A stretch of 64,000 nt of DNA from Phytohabitans maris (GCF_031085175.1 NZ_JAVHUY010000003.1:124001-188000), one strand, 5' to 3'; shown: positions 33,707 through 44,028, counted from the first letter of the stretch. Notes: generated from the letters alone by a model not told the origin. Numbers and translations are program-made.

Positions 33707-34563
33707 TTCCTGAGGACGGCGGCGTTGAGGGCGTCGGCGAGCAGGGTGTAGCCGAGCACCAGCAGCACCACCACGGTGACCGGGACGAGGGCGTACTGCG
33801 GCTGGTCGAACAGGTACGGGGAGCCGTCCCTGATCATGCTGCCGAGGGAGGGCTGGGGTGGGACCACGCCGAGGCCCATGACGCTGAGGCCGCCTTCGAT
33901 GGTGACGGCGGTGGCCATGGAGACGGCGGCGAGCGCGACCATCCCGTCGACCACGTTCGGCAGCACGTGCCGGCTGAGGATCTTGCGGCGTGGCGTGCCG
34001 ATGACGACGGCGGCGGTGACGTACTCGCGGCCGAGCTGGCTGTTGACCGCGGAGTGCGCCTGCCGGCCGAAGGTGGGCAGCGTGGCGAGGACGACGGCGA
34101 CGATGATGGCCCGCACGCCGGCGCCGGCGGCCAGCGCCAGCCCGACCCCCAGGATGATCACGGGTACGCCGAGCAGGACGTCGAAGAGCCGCTGGACGGC
34201 GGCGGCGAGCAGCCGGCTGAGCACGCCGACCAGGCCGAGCGCGGTGCCGAGCACGGCGGCGATGGGTACGGCGACGAGCGTGATGACCAGGTCGGTGCGG
34301 ATACCGTGCAGGACCCGGGCCAGGATGTCCCGGCCGACCTCGTCGGTGCCGAGCGGGTGGCCGCCGCCGGGCGCGGTGAGCGCGGAGCCGCTCTGCTGCT
34401 CGGGGCCGTACGACAGCAGCAGCGGCCCGAGGACGCCGATCGCGACCATGAGCAGGACGAGGGTGAGCCCGAACCGGGCCTTGGCGGTGGTCAGCGCCTG
34501 GAGGTACCGGTTGCGCGGCGGCCGGTCCAGCGGCGGCGCGGTGGTGGTGGCCGGTGCGGTCAT
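33703..34563 (-). CDS. ABC transporter permease, OppC/DppC-like
   Basis: A protein of 286 residues with a cytoplasmic N-terminus (PPLDRPPRNRYLQALTTAKA) and about six membrane segments, the first at LTLVLLMVAIGVLGPLLLSY. The extracytoplasmic HPLGTDEVGRDILARVLHG block is diagnostic for OppC. The EAA loop is TAAVVIGTPRRKILSRHVLP. It overlaps the OppB-like gene by 4 nt upstream and the ATPase gene by 4 nt downstream. Confidence 0.95.
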   Translation of the reverse strand: MTAPATTTAPPLDRPPRNRYLQALTTAKARFGLTLVLLMVAIGVLGPLLLSYGPEQQSGSALTAPGGGHPLGTDEVGRDILARVLHGIRTDLVITLVAVPIAAVLGTALGLVGVLSRLLAAAVQRLFDVLLGVPVIILGVGLALAAGAGVRAIIVAVVLATLPTFGRQAHSAVNSQLGREYVTAAVVIGTPRRKILSRHVLPNVVDGMVALAAVSMATAVTIEGGLSVMGLGVVPPQPSLGSMIRDGSPYLFDQPQYALVPVTVVVLLVLGYTLLADALNAAVLRK

Positions 34564-35510
34564 CGGGCCGCCCGCGCCTTCACCCGCGGGTCCACCCGGG
34601 CGATCACCATCTCGGAGACCATCTGGGCCAGGATCGCCGCGGCTACGGTCAGCAGCAGTACCGCCTGCGCGGTCGGGTAGTCGCGGGTGGTGACCGCGTC
34701 GACCAGCAGGCCGCCGATGCCGGCGCGGGCGAAGATGGCCTCCACGACGAGGGCGCCGCCGATGAGGTTTCCGAAGTTGATGCCGAGCTGGACGATGTAG
34801 AGGTTGAGGCTGGCCGGCAGCGCGTGCCGCCAGACGATCCGCCGCCGTGAGGCGCCCTTGGCGCGGGCAGTCAGCACGTACTCCTCCTGCAGGCTGCGCC
34901 GCATGTCGGTGGCGAGCAGCCGGGCCAGGACGGCCGCGTTCGGCAGGGCGAGGGCCAGGGCCGGAAGGACGAGGAACCGCAGGGCGCCGCCCGGATCCGC
35001 GGTGATGCTCGCCTCGCCGCCGCTGGGCAGCACCTGCCAGATCACCGCGAACGCGAAGATCAGGATGATGCTGCTGACGAACGGCGGCACGGAGAGCGCC
35101 AGCGTGGTCAGGTAGTCGACCGCGGCGCGCACGGCGCCGTTGCGGCCGGTGGCCAGGACCACCCCGGCGGCGGCGCTGAGGACGCCCATCAGCAGCATCG
35201 CGGCGATTACGAGCTGCAGGGTGCTGCCCAGCCGCTGGCCGATCAGGTCGGTGACCGGCTGGCCGAGCGTGTACGAGGTGCCGAGGTCCCCGCGCAGCGC
35301 GTCGCCGAGCCAGCCGCCGTACCGGGACAGGAACGGCGCGTCGAGGCCGAGGTTTGCCCGGACCGCGGCGATCTGCTCGGGCGTGGCGTCGGGGCCGGCG
35401 ACGACCGTCGCCGGGTCCCCGGGCGCCAGCTGCAGCAGGCTGAACACGAGCAGGGACACCACGAGCAGGGTGGCCAGCACGCCGAGCAGCCGGCGGAGGT
35501 AGTACGCCAT
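34560..35510 (-). CDS. ABC transporter permease, OppB/DppB-like
   Basis: A protein of 316 residues starting at ATG 35510, which shares one base with the TGA of the binding-protein gene. It opens MAYYLRRLLGVLATLLVV and continues with VFSLLQLAPGDPATVVAG, the OppB signature. It has six membrane segments and an EAA loop reading TARAKGASRRRIVWRHALP. It forms the channel with the OppC-like protein. Confidence 0.95.
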   Translation of the reverse strand: MAYYLRRLLGVLATLLVVSLLVFSLLQLAPGDPATVVAGPDATPEQIAAVRANLGLDAPFLSRYGGWLGDALRGDLGTSYTLGQPVTDLIGQRLGSTLQLVIAAMLLMGVLSAAAGVVLATGRNGAVRAAVDYLTTLALSVPPFVSSIILIFAFAVIWQVLPSGGEASITADPGGALRFLVLPALALALPNAAVLARLLATDMRRSLQEEYVLTARAKGASRRRIVWRHALPASLNLYIVQLGINFGNLIGGALVVEAIFARAGIGGLLVDAVTTRDYPTAQAVLLLTVAAAILAQMVSEMVIARVDPRVKARAAR

Positions 35511-37054
35511 CAGGCCACCGTTGCGGCCGCGAGGTCCAGGTAGCCGTTGGTGTCCAGGCGCACCTGCCCCACCCCCGACTTGACCACGAGCGGGTTCTTG
35601 GTGCGTACCACGGTCAGGTGCCACGCCTCGTCGACCACGTACTTGGCCAGCGCCTGGTTCGCCTCCGCGGTGCCGGCCTCGGCGGCGGCGGCGAGCTGGG
35701 CGTACGCCGGGTCGGTGACGTTCGAGGCGTTCTTGCTCGGCCGGTACGGCAGCAGCGTGGCCGCCATGCTGGCCGGGCTGAGCGAGCCGGAGGAGACCCG
35801 GTTGATCCAGAGCCCGCCGGTGGTGCCGCTGCCCAGCGCCTTCGGCACCTGCGCGGCGTCCCAGGAGACGGGTTTGACGGTCAGGCCGATCTCGGTGAGG
35901 TTGAACTGCACGATGTCCCGGACCGCCACCAGGATCGGGTCGGTGGACAGCGCGGCGATGGTGACGGTGGCCCCGGCGCCGCCCGCCTCGGCCAGCAGCG
36001 TCTTGGCGCGCTGGACGTCGTAGCGGTACTGCTCGGACTGCTCGGCCAGGCCGGGAACGCTGGTGGGGAACGGGAAGTCGGTCGCCTCGGCGTACCCGGC
36101 GAAGACCTGCTGGGCGATCCGGTCCCGGTCCAGCGCCCAGGCGAGGGCCTGGCGGGCCCGCTTGTCGGTGAACGGTTTGACGGTCACGTCCACGCCCAGG
36201 TACGTCTCGGCGAACGGGTCGAAGACGTCGACCCGCAGGCTCTTGTCCGAGGCGACGGTCTGCACGTCCCGGGGGACCATCCGGTGGGCCACGTCGATCT
36301 GGCCGGAGCGCAGGGCGGCGAGCATCGCCTGGGACTGGCCGATCACCCGGAGCGTCACCTTGTCGACGGTCGGCTTGCCGGCCTGCCAGTACGCGGTGTT
36401 CTTGTCCAGCTCCACCGAGCTGCCCGGTGTCCACTTCGTCCAGACGTACGGCCCGGTGCCGACGACCTTCTTGCCGCTCTTGAGGTCCGCGAACGACGGC
36501 TCGTCGACGATCCGCGTCCACACCAGAGCGTCCAGAAAGGACTCGCCGACCGGCTTGTCGAAGGTGAACGTCACCCGGGTGTCGCCGTCGGCGCTCACGT
36601 TGGTGGCCAGCGCCAGCAGCGAGCCGGCCTGGGCGCCGGAGTCGGGAGCCTTGGCGGCCTGGACGCTGTAGACGACGTCCTTGGCGGTGAACTTGCGGCC
36701 GCCGTGGAAGGTGACGTCGTCGCGCAGGTCGAGGGTGAGGCTGCGCTGGTCGGCGCCGAAGCTCCACTTCGTCGCCAGCCACGGCACGTGCTTGCCCTGG
36801 GCGGCGTCGTAGTCCACCAGCCCTTCCAGCACCAGCCGGCCGACCGGCTCGTTGGCGCTCAGCACACCCAGCAGGTTGGCCGGGTTGACGTCGGTCGGGA
36901 TGCCGACCCGCAGCGTCCTGGTGCCGCCGCTGGACGAGTCGCCGTCACCGCACGCGGCCAGCACGAGCGCCGAAGCCGCCAGACCCGCCGTGCCGCGCAG
37001 GAACCGGCGACGCCCCAAGCTCAAAGACGCGTATCTATGGACGTTGTCGTGCAT
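35510..37054 (-). CDS. Extracellular solute-binding lipoprotein, family 5 (OppA/DppA-like)
   Basis: A protein of 514 residues from ATG 37054 with GGAGG upstream. The signal region contains a twin-arginine motif (GRRRFLRGTAGLAASALVLA) ending at a lipobox cysteine, AAC, so it is a lipoprotein probably exported by Tat. The SBP family 5 body is evident from LRVGIPTDVNPANLLG, LTLDLRDDVTFHGGRKF and VGTGPYVWTKW. It supplies substrate to the OppBC-OppDF importer. Although the family is named for peptides, many members bind oligosaccharides, which fits the surrounding glycosidase and sulfatase genes. Confidence 0.95.
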   Translation of the reverse strand: MHDNVHRYASLSLGRRRFLRGTAGLAASALVLAACGDGDSSSGGTRTLRVGIPTDVNPANLLGVLSANEPVGRLVLEGLVDYDAAQGKHVPWLATKWSFGADQRSLTLDLRDDVTFHGGRKFTAKDVVYSVQAAKAPDSGAQAGSLLALATNVSADGDTRVTFTFDKPVGESFLDALVWTRIVDEPSFADLKSGKKVVGTGPYVWTKWTPGSSVELDKNTAYWQAGKPTVDKVTLRVIGQSQAMLAALRSGQIDVAHRMVPRDVQTVASDKSLRVDVFDPFAETYLGVDVTVKPFTDKRARQALAWALDRDRIAQQVFAGYAEATDFPFPTSVPGLAEQSEQYRYDVQRAKTLLAEAGGAGATVTIAALSTDPILVAVRDIVQFNLTEIGLTVKPVSWDAAQVPKALGSGTTGGLWINRVSSGSLSPASMAATLLPYRPSKNASNVTDPAYAQLAAAAEAGTAEANQALAKYVVDEAWHLTVVRTKNPLVVKSGVGQVRLDTNGYLDLAAATVA

Positions 37055-37290
37055 ATCGGGTGCCTCCAAAACAGGTGCAACGCGGGGCCGCGATGTTCGT
37101 GGGGTTGTCCGGTCCGGGAGAACCGTCGAGCGGGAAGGTCGGTCGGCCGCGGTGTGGGACCCGGCGCTTCGGCGGAGCGTACCCCCGGGCTCCCCATTCA
37201 GCAATGGCCTGATCAAAACCTGCAACACGAGGCCACACCGTGGTCATACGAGCCTTCACGCCAGCAACCTATCCGACATGGCAGCGCTGG

Positions 37291-37312
37291 TGAAGATGCA
37301 TCCCGATCTTCA
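37291..37312. promoter_or_regulatory. Inverted repeat in the divergent importer/hydrolase promoter region
   Basis: TGAAGAT (37291-37297) and ATCTTCA (37306-37312) form a perfect 7-bp inverted repeat with an 8-bp spacer. They lie in the 387-bp gap between the divergent binding-protein gene and the DUF3604 gene. A TTGACT hexamer at 37335-37340 resembles a rightward -35 box, but no good -10 follows. The repeat is a candidate operator for the ROK regulator at 30428. Nothing else was recognised in this gap. Confidence 0.45.
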
Positions 37313-37441
37313 TAGCAACAATTTAGACACGCCCTTGACTTATCCGGTTCCGAGGCTCAGGCTCCTGATCAATCGGCACGTGCCACCGCCGTGGTGGGCG
37401 GGATCGGCCAGGCCGACGACGAGGATTGAGGAGCCCCATCG

Positions 37442-39298
37442 GTGACGCTCAGCGACGCCCACCGCCGGCACGTCGTGTCCGGCCTGGACCGGTTGTTGTC
37501 GACGCTGCCCCGCGGCCGGAAGCTGCCCGCGCGGCGGCTGGCCGAGCTGGCCGCCCAGCACGCCGGCATCGACGTCGTCGCCGGGGTGGCGGCGTTCACC
37601 CCGGACAGCGGCGGCCGCGACCTGCCCGCCGGCTCGTGGCGGAGGTCGGGCTCCCAGGTCACCCGCGGACGGCTGCTGCGGCTCACCGGCCCGGGCGGGA
37701 TACGGTGGCACACCGCGCCGGTACCGGCCGAACCGTCGCCGCTGGTCGCGTTCGTGTTCAGCCTGTCGCTGGGCAACGGCGCCGCGTTCCCGCAGCCGAC
37801 CGGCACGTTCGCCGTCGAGGTCGAGGGGCGGCCGGTCGCCCGGTTCTGCGTCACCAAGACCGCCCGCACCTGGGACGGAGCCGGCGGGCTGTTCGGCTTC
37901 CAACCCCTGCGGGTGGACGCCACGGCGTTCGGCAACGCGTTCGTCGTCGACGACGTGGTCACCAGCGAGTCGCTGTACGCCGACGGCTACGGGGTGCTCG
38001 TGCTCCCCCGCGAGTCGCTGCGCGCCGGTCAGCCGGCCACCGTCCGGATCCACGCCGTGGACGGGGAGCAGCCCAGCCGGCACTGGTGCCGGGTCAGCGC
38101 CGGCCAGCCCGCCCTCTACGCCGACGACCACCTGCGGGCCGTCCGCGCCACCCTGGCCCCCCGCGAGCCGCTGTCGATCGGCGGCCACACCCTGCTCTTC
38201 GGCGACCTGCACAGCCACTCCGGCGAGAGCCACCTGCTCGACGGGCTACCCGACGGCGAGGGCGCCGAGGAGCCGTGCGGCGTCGGCGACCGCACCAGCC
38301 TGTTCCAGTACGCCCGCGACGTCGCCGGCCTGGACTTCTACTGCCTGTCCGAGCACGACTGGCAGATGAACGACCGGGACTGGAAGGAGCTGCAGGAGAC
38401 CAACGACGCCTACCTGCGCGGCGACTTCGTCACCATCCACGGCTACGAGTGGACGTCGGCCACGTACGGGCACCGCAACGTCTACTTCGCCGACCGCCCC
38501 GGCCCGCTGCTCTACTCGCAGGACCCGCGGGACGAGCAGAACGCCCTGCCGGACGACGCGCCCACACCGCGCGACCTCTGGAGCCACCTGCGCGAGGCCG
38601 GCGTACCGGCGATCACCGTGCCGCACCACATGTCCAGCGCGTTCTTCCCGCTCGACACGGCCGCGTTTCACGACGACGAGTTCGACCGCGTGGCGGAGAT
38701 CTACTCCACCTGGGGCGACTCGCTGGAACACGGCCAGCCGGTCACCATCGGCGCCGCCCGGCTGCCCGAGCTCGCGTTCATCGAGGCGGTCCGCCGCGGC
38801 GTGCGCTCCGGGTTCATCGGCTCCTCCGACAGCCACGACGCCCACCCCGGCAACGCGCAGGGCACCCCCACCCGCAACCACCTGTTCCACCACCTCGGCA
38901 GCGGCTTCGCCGCCGTCCTGCTCGACCAGCCCGGCGACGCCGGCCGCGCCGGCATCTTCCAGGCCCTGCGGCGGCGCCGCTGCTACGCCGCCACCGACAC
39001 CGGTACCGCCGTCTGGCTCACCGTCGACGGCCACCCCATGGGCGCCGACGCCACCACCCGTGACACCGTCCACGAGCTCGAACTCGAGGTACGCGCGTCC
39101 AGCCCGCTCGCCGCCGTCCACATCTACCGCGACGGTCACCCGGTCGAACGCCTCGACCTGACCGGCCGCACCCGGTGCCAGCTCACCTGGCGCGACGAAG
39201 CACCGACCACGCGAACCGCCACGAGCTACTTCGTCAAGGTCGTGCGCCAGGACTTCGAGACGGCGTGGACCTCCCCCACCTGGCTGCGTCCCGCCTGA
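37442..39298 (+). CDS. DUF3604-like PHP-superfamily metal-dependent hydrolase
   Basis: A protein of 618 residues from GTG 37442, with GAGGAG 8 nt upstream. The central LFGDLHSHSGESHLLDG carries the HxH metal pair of PHP phosphoesterase-like hydrolases. Further candidate ligands are in LSEHDWQ, TIHGYEWTS, VPHHMSSAF and GSSDSHDAHPG. The first 250 residues are beta-rich and probably a binding domain. No signal peptide is seen, so it likely acts in the cytoplasm on an imported product. The exact reaction of DUF3604 proteins is not settled. It is divergent from the Opp-type importer and begins the rightward glycosidase/sulfatase operon. Confidence 0.82.
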   Translation: MTLSDAHRRHVVSGLDRLLSTLPRGRKLPARRLAELAAQHAGIDVVAGVAAFTPDSGGRDLPAGSWRRSGSQVTRGRLLRLTGPGGIRWHTAPVPAEPSPLVAFVFSLSLGNGAAFPQPTGTFAVEVEGRPVARFCVTKTARTWDGAGGLFGFQPLRVDATAFGNAFVVDDVVTSESLYADGYGVLVLPRESLRAGQPATVRIHAVDGEQPSRHWCRVSAGQPALYADDHLRAVRATLAPREPLSIGGHTLLFGDLHSHSGESHLLDGLPDGEGAEEPCGVGDRTSLFQYARDVAGLDFYCLSEHDWQMNDRDWKELQETNDAYLRGDFVTIHGYEWTSATYGHRNVYFADRPGPLLYSQDPRDEQNALPDDAPTPRDLWSHLREAGVPAITVPHHMSSAFFPLDTAAFHDDEFDRVAEIYSTWGDSLEHGQPVTIGAARLPELAFIEAVRRGVRSGFIGSSDSHDAHPGNAQGTPTRNHLFHHLGSGFAAVLLDQPGDAGRAGIFQALRRRRCYAATDTGTAVWLTVDGHPMGADATTRDTVHELELEVRASSPLAAVHIYRDGHPVERLDLTGRTRCQLTWRDEAPTTRTATSYFVKVVRQDFETAWTSPTWLRPA

Positions 39299-39342
39299 TC
39301 CGGCCGATCACCTTCATCCCACGTCACGAAGGAGTACCCCCT

Positions 39343-41967
39343 ATGGCCCTGTCCAGACGGCGCGGAAGACGCGTCCTGGCAAGCCTCGTCGTCGCGGCGG
39401 TCGGTGTACCGCTCGCGCTGCAGTTCGCCTCCCCCGGCAGCGCGGCCGTCGACCCCGCCTGCCCGTGGGTCGGCTCGGCGTCCTCGCCGGACGTCAAGGC
39501 GGCCCAGGTGCTGGCCCGCATGACCCAGGACGAGAAGTTCCAGGTCATCACCGCCAGCCGGCCGCCGACCGGCATCCCGCGGCTCTGCATCCCCGGCGTG
39601 TACCAGCAGGGCGGGCCCGGCGGCGTCAACCAGACCGTCAAGGGCGTCACCCAGCTGCCCGCCCCGCTCGGCCTGGCCGCCACCTTCGACACCGGCCTGG
39701 CCGAACAGTACGGCGCGGTCATCGGCGCCGAGGAGCGCGCCAAGGGCGTCAGCATGGTCGGCGCGCCCACCCTCAACATCGACCGCACCCCGCTGCACGG
39801 TCGCAACTACGAGACCTACGGCGAGGACCCGGCCCTGGCCGGCGCGCTCGGCGCCAGCACCATCCAGGGCATCCAGTCCCAGGACATCATCGCGATGGTC
39901 AAGCACTACGCCGTCTACAACCAGCAGACCAACCGGTTCACCCTCAACGCCACAGTGGACGAACGGGTGATCCGCGAGATCTACCTGCCCGCCTTCGAGG
40001 ACGCCATCAAGAACGGCGGAGCCAACGCCGTCATGTGCTCGTACACCAGCATCAACGGCGAGGCCGCCTGCGGCAACGACTGGCTGCTCAACGACGTGCT
40101 CAAGGGCGACTGGTCGTTCCCCGGCGTGGTCGCCCCGGACTGGGGCGCGCACACCCGCCACAACCTGACCGCGGAGCAGGTCGCCAACGGCGGCCTGGAC
40201 TACGAGATCCCGTCCGCGAACGTCTTCAACACCCCGCTGCGCAACGCGGTCGCGAACGGGCAGGTCTCCCAGGCCCGCCTCGACGAGATGGCCTTCCGCG
40301 CCCTGCGCGCCATCTTCGCCGCCGGGCTCGTCGACAACCCGGTCGGCACCGCCCAGCCGGTCGCGACCACCCCGGAAAACCAGGCCGTCGGCCGCGCCAC
40401 CGCCGAACAGGGCACGGTCCTGCTCAAGAACGACAAGGACGTCCTGCCGCTGCGCAACCAGACCCGGAACATCGCGGTCTTCGGCCCCGGCGCCAGCACG
40501 TACCCGATCACCACCGGCGGCCCCAGCGCGGGCGTCGCCGCCGACTCCATCGTCACCCCGCTGGACGGGATCAAGAGCCGCGCCGGCTCCTCCGCCTCCG
40601 TCCGGTACCTGGAAGGCGTCGAGCCGGTCACCCCGCACAACGCGCTCCTGCCCGGCCTGCCGAACGTCCCGCAGAGCACGCTCACCACCCCGGACGGCAA
40701 GCCCGGCCTGCAGGGCGCCTACTTCAACGGCGACGCCACCACCCCGGTCGCCACCCGCGTCGACCGGTCGGTCAACTTCGACTGGGCCCAGGGCCGCGCG
40801 CTCGGCCTCTACCCCAACGGCCAGAACCCGCCGCCCGCCGGCACCAACCGGCAGGAGTGGACCGGCACGTTCACCGCACCCGGCAACGGCAACTACACCT
40901 TCGACATCACCGCCACCGGCGCCACCCAGGTGACCGTCGACGGCGTCCAGGTCGCCTCGGTCACGCCCACCGGCGGCGCCGCCCAGACCCAGTCGTGGAC
41001 CGCCAAGCTCAAGGCCGGATCGACCCACACCGTCAAGATCAGCTCCCGGATCGCGAACTCCGGGCAGATCAAGTTCGGCTGGCAACCCCCGAAGGGCGTG
41101 GTCGACCCCGAGGTCGCCAGCGCCGCGCGGGCCGCGAAGGACGCCGACGTGGCCATCGTCTTCGCCACCGACTGGGGCACCGAATGGAACGACCGCCCCG
41201 CGCTCAACCTGCCCGGCAACCAGGACGCGCTCATCGCGGCGGTCGCCAAGGCCAACAAGAACACGATCGTGGTGCTCAACACCGGCGGCCCGGTGCTCAT
41301 GCCCTGGGTCGACGACGCCCGCGCGATCCTCGAAGGCTGGTACGCCGGCCAGTCCGCCGGCACCGCCATCGCCTCCGTGCTGTGGGGCGACACCGACCCG
41401 GCCGGCCGGCTGCCGATCACCTTCCCGGCCCGCGCCGACAAGACACCGACCTCCGACCCGGCCCGCTTCCCCGGCATCGGCGACGAGGTCTCCTACGGCG
41501 AAGGGCTGCAGGTCGGCTACCGCTGGTACGACGCGCAGCAGGTCAAGCCGCTGTTCCCGTTCGGCCACGGCCTGTCGTACACCGACTTCAAGCTCCGCGA
41601 CCTACAGGTGACGAACCTGCCCGGCGAGGGCAACGTCGCCGTCAACGTCGACGTCACCAACACCGGCAAACGCACCGGTACCCAGGTCGTCCAGCTCTAC
41701 CTCACGACACCGGCCAGCGCCGGGGAACCGCCACGGCAGCTGCGCGCGTTCGCCAAGGTGACCCTCGGCCCCGGCAAGACCGAGCAGGTCGCGATGACCC
41801 TCGACCCGCGCGACTTCGCCTACTGGAACAGCGACGCCGACACCTGGCAGGTCGACCCCGGCCGCTACACCGTCAAGGTCGGCACCTCCTCCCGCGACCT
41901 GCCGCTCAGCGCCCAGGTCACCGTCAAGTCCCGGCTCACCCTGCCAGCCTCCAGCCCGGTCAACTGA
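39343..41967 (+). CDS. Secreted glycoside hydrolase family 3 enzyme (beta-glucosidase-like), module 1
   Basis: A protein of 874 residues from ATG 39343 (AAGGAG upstream). It has a signal peptide with a basic start and a hydrophobic core (RRVLASLVVAAVGVPLALQF). The GH3 N-terminal barrel contains KHYAVYNQQTNR and the nucleophile D266 in GVVAPDWGAH, where the more usual SDW is PDW. A PA14-like carbohydrate-binding insert (QGAYFNGDATTPVATRVDRS onward) splits the GH3 C-terminal domain, and a fibronectin-III-like domain closes the protein. It should cleave beta-linked sugars outside the cell. It is paralogous to the enzyme at 45637-48252. Confidence 0.94.
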   Translation: MALSRRRGRRVLASLVVAAVGVPLALQFASPGSAAVDPACPWVGSASSPDVKAAQVLARMTQDEKFQVITASRPPTGIPRLCIPGVYQQGGPGGVNQTVKGVTQLPAPLGLAATFDTGLAEQYGAVIGAEERAKGVSMVGAPTLNIDRTPLHGRNYETYGEDPALAGALGASTIQGIQSQDIIAMVKHYAVYNQQTNRFTLNATVDERVIREIYLPAFEDAIKNGGANAVMCSYTSINGEAACGNDWLLNDVLKGDWSFPGVVAPDWGAHTRHNLTAEQVANGGLDYEIPSANVFNTPLRNAVANGQVSQARLDEMAFRALRAIFAAGLVDNPVGTAQPVATTPENQAVGRATAEQGTVLLKNDKDVLPLRNQTRNIAVFGPGASTYPITTGGPSAGVAADSIVTPLDGIKSRAGSSASVRYLEGVEPVTPHNALLPGLPNVPQSTLTTPDGKPGLQGAYFNGDATTPVATRVDRSVNFDWAQGRALGLYPNGQNPPPAGTNRQEWTGTFTAPGNGNYTFDITATGATQVTVDGVQVASVTPTGGAAQTQSWTAKLKAGSTHTVKISSRIANSGQIKFGWQPPKGVVDPEVASAARAAKDADVAIVFATDWGTEWNDRPALNLPGNQDALIAAVAKANKNTIVVLNTGGPVLMPWVDDARAILEGWYAGQSAGTAIASVLWGDTDPAGRLPITFPARADKTPTSDPARFPGIGDEVSYGEGLQVGYRWYDAQQVKPLFPFGHGLSYTDFKLRDLQVTNLPGEGNVAVNVDVTNTGKRTGTQVVQLYLTTPASAGEPPRQLRAFAKVTLGPGKTEQVAMTLDPRDFAYWNSDADTWQVDPGRYTVKVGTSSRDLPLSAQVTVKSRLTLPASSPVN

Positions 41968-41978
41968 AGCCCTGGCCG

Positions 41979-42130
<152 letters not shown>

Positions 42131-42144
42131 CGACAGGAGCTCCC

Positions 42145-44028
42145 GTGACCAACCCCGACCTCTCCCGGCGCGCCCTGCTGGCCGCCGGCGCCGGCGGCGT
42201 CGTCGCCGCGACCCTGCCCGGCCTCACCACCGCCGCCGAAGCGCACGAACCCGCGCAGCGGCCGAACTTCCTGTGGTTCCTCACCGAGGACAACGGCCCC
42301 TACAACGGCGCCTACGGCGACCGGGTCGCCCGGACACCCCACATCGACGCGCTCGCCCAAGGCGGCATCCGCTTCGACGTCGCCTACAGCGCCGCCCCGA
42401 TCTGCGCGCCGTCCCGCTTCGCCTACCTCACCGGCCTCTACCCGGAGACCGCCGGCCCGGCCCAGCACATGCGCGCCACCGCGAAGATCCCCGACACCGT
42501 ACGCGGCTTCCCCGAGTACCTGCGCCAGGCCGGCTACTACACCACCAACAACTCCAAGACCGACTACAACGCCCCGATCGACCTCGCCGCCACCTGGAAC
42601 GCCTCCAGCGGCAGCGCGCACTGGCGCAACCGGCCGGCCGGCACGCCGTTCTTCGCGCAGTTCACCACGATGACCAACCACGAGTCGCAGATGTTCGCCG
42701 TCACCGACGGCATCACCGACCCCGCCGACGTCCACGTCCCCGCCTTCCTGCCGGACACACCCGAGGTACGGCGCGGGATCGCGCACTTCTACAACCGCCA
42801 GGCCGTCGCCGACGCCGAACTCGGCAAGCGCCTGGCCGAGCTCGACGCCGACGGACTCGCCGACGACACGATCGTCTTCTACTTCGGCGACAACGGCGGC
42901 GTCATGCCGTGGAGCAAGCGCTACGCCAACGACCGCGGCCTGCACATCCCGCTCGTCATCCGGATCCCGCCCAAGTGGCGGCACCTGGCACCCGAACCGC
43001 CCGGCGGGCACGTCAGCTCACCCGTGCACGGCGTCGACTTCGCCCCGACCGTGCTGCACCTGGCCGGCCTGCGGCCACCGGAGCACATGCAGGGCCAGCC
43101 GATCCTCGGCCGCCGGCCGCGCCGGCAACAGGTCACCGTCGGCGGGCGCAGCCGCATGGGCGAACGCTACGACCTGCAACGCGCCGCCCGCGACAGCCGC
43201 TACCTCTACATCCGCAACTACCTGCCGCACCGGCCGTACGGGCAGAACGCCGGCTACATGTGGCAGCTGCCGATCTACCAGATCTGGGAACAGGCCCACC
43301 TGGACGGCACACTGAACCCGACCCAGGAACGGTTCTGGGACGAGAAGCCGTTCGAGGAGCTGTACGACCTACACGACGACCCCGACCAGGTCACCAACCT
43401 CGCCGGCAGCCGCCGCCACTCCTCCACATTGGAACGCCTGCGCCGGTCCCTGGACGCGCACATGGTCGCCATCAACGACAACAGCTTCATCCCCGAAAGC
43501 CACCCCGTCGAGGGCTACCAGCAGAGCCGCGCCCCCGGCGCGTACCCGCTGGCACTGGTCATGAAGGTCGCCGAGCTCGCCGCCCGCCGCGACCCCGGCA
43601 AGCTCGACCAACTCCTGCGGTACCTGGACCACGGCAACGACATCGTCCGCTTCTGGGCCGCGCAAGGGCTGCTCGGGCTCGGCACCCACGCCGGCGCCGT
43701 GGCACAGGCGATGACCGCGACGTTCCACGCCGAACCCTCGGTGTACGTACGGATCCCGCTCGCCGAGGCGCTGGCCCGGCTCGGCCACACCCAGCACTCC
43801 GTCAAGTTCCTCGCCGAGACCCTCGACACCCACCCCAACACCTGGGTACGGCTACAGGCGTTGAACGCGCTCACCTTCGTCGGCGTCGCGGCCATGCCGT
43901 ACAAGGCCGTCGTCGAGCGGGCCGCGGCGCTGCCCGACGAGTACCTCGGCAACGCCGGCCGCTACCTCAACCACGTCCTCGCCGGCACCTACACCCCCAC
44001 CACGAAGATCTACGGCGGCATGGGCTGA
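42145..44028 (+). CDS. Tat-exported Cys-type sulfatase with C-terminal helical repeats, module 1
   Basis: A protein of 627 residues from GTG 42145 (AGGAG upstream). A short Tat-like leader (SRRALLAAGAGGVVA) precedes the alkaline-phosphatase-fold sulfatase domain. The formylglycine motif is C87-A-P-S-R followed by FAYLTG, so C87 needs conversion by the formylglycine-generating enzyme encoded at 57654. Metal ligands come from TEDN near residue 48-50 and FYFGDNGG. The last 130 residues form HEAT-like helical repeats (VRFWAAQGLLGLG, VYVRIPLAEALARLG). A paralogue with the same layout lies at 48305-50197. The likely substrate is a sulfated sugar, with the specific ester unknown. Confidence 0.94.
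   Translation: MTNPDLSRRALLAAGAGGVVAATLPGLTTAAEAHEPAQRPNFLWFLTEDNGPYNGAYGDRVARTPHIDALAQGGIRFDVAYSAAPICAPSRFAYLTGLYPETAGPAQHMRATAKIPDTVRGFPEYLRQAGYYTTNNSKTDYNAPIDLAATWNASSGSAHWRNRPAGTPFFAQFTTMTNHESQMFAVTDGITDPADVHVPAFLPDTPEVRRGIAHFYNRQAVADAELGKRLAELDADGLADDTIVFYFGDNGGVMPWSKRYANDRGLHIPLVIRIPPKWRHLAPEPPGGHVSSPVHGVDFAPTVLHLAGLRPPEHMQGQPILGRRPRRQQVTVGGRSRMGERYDLQRAARDSRYLYIRNYLPHRPYGQNAGYMWQLPIYQIWEQAHLDGTLNPTQERFWDEKPFEELYDLHDDPDQVTNLAGSRRHSSTLERLRRSLDAHMVAINDNSFIPESHPVEGYQQSRAPGAYPLALVMKVAELAARRDPGKLDQLLRYLDHGNDIVRFWAAQGLLGLGTHAGAVAQAMTATFHAEPSVYVRIPLAEALARLGHTQHSVKFLAETLDTHPNTWVRLQALNALTFVGVAAMPYKAVVERAAALPDEYLGNAGRYLNHVLAGTYTPTTKIYGGMG

Noticed and set aside
37335-37363. TTGACT hexamer as a full promoter for the DUF3604 gene
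   Set aside because: No acceptable -10 hexamer lies 16-18 bp downstream, so it is mentioned only as a possible -35 box.
39226-41568. A 780-codon leftward frame antisense to the first GH3 gene
   Set aside because: Low-complexity Gly/Val/Asp/Ala/Arg composition and perfect antisense position to an enzyme with clear motifs mark it as a codon-bias shadow.
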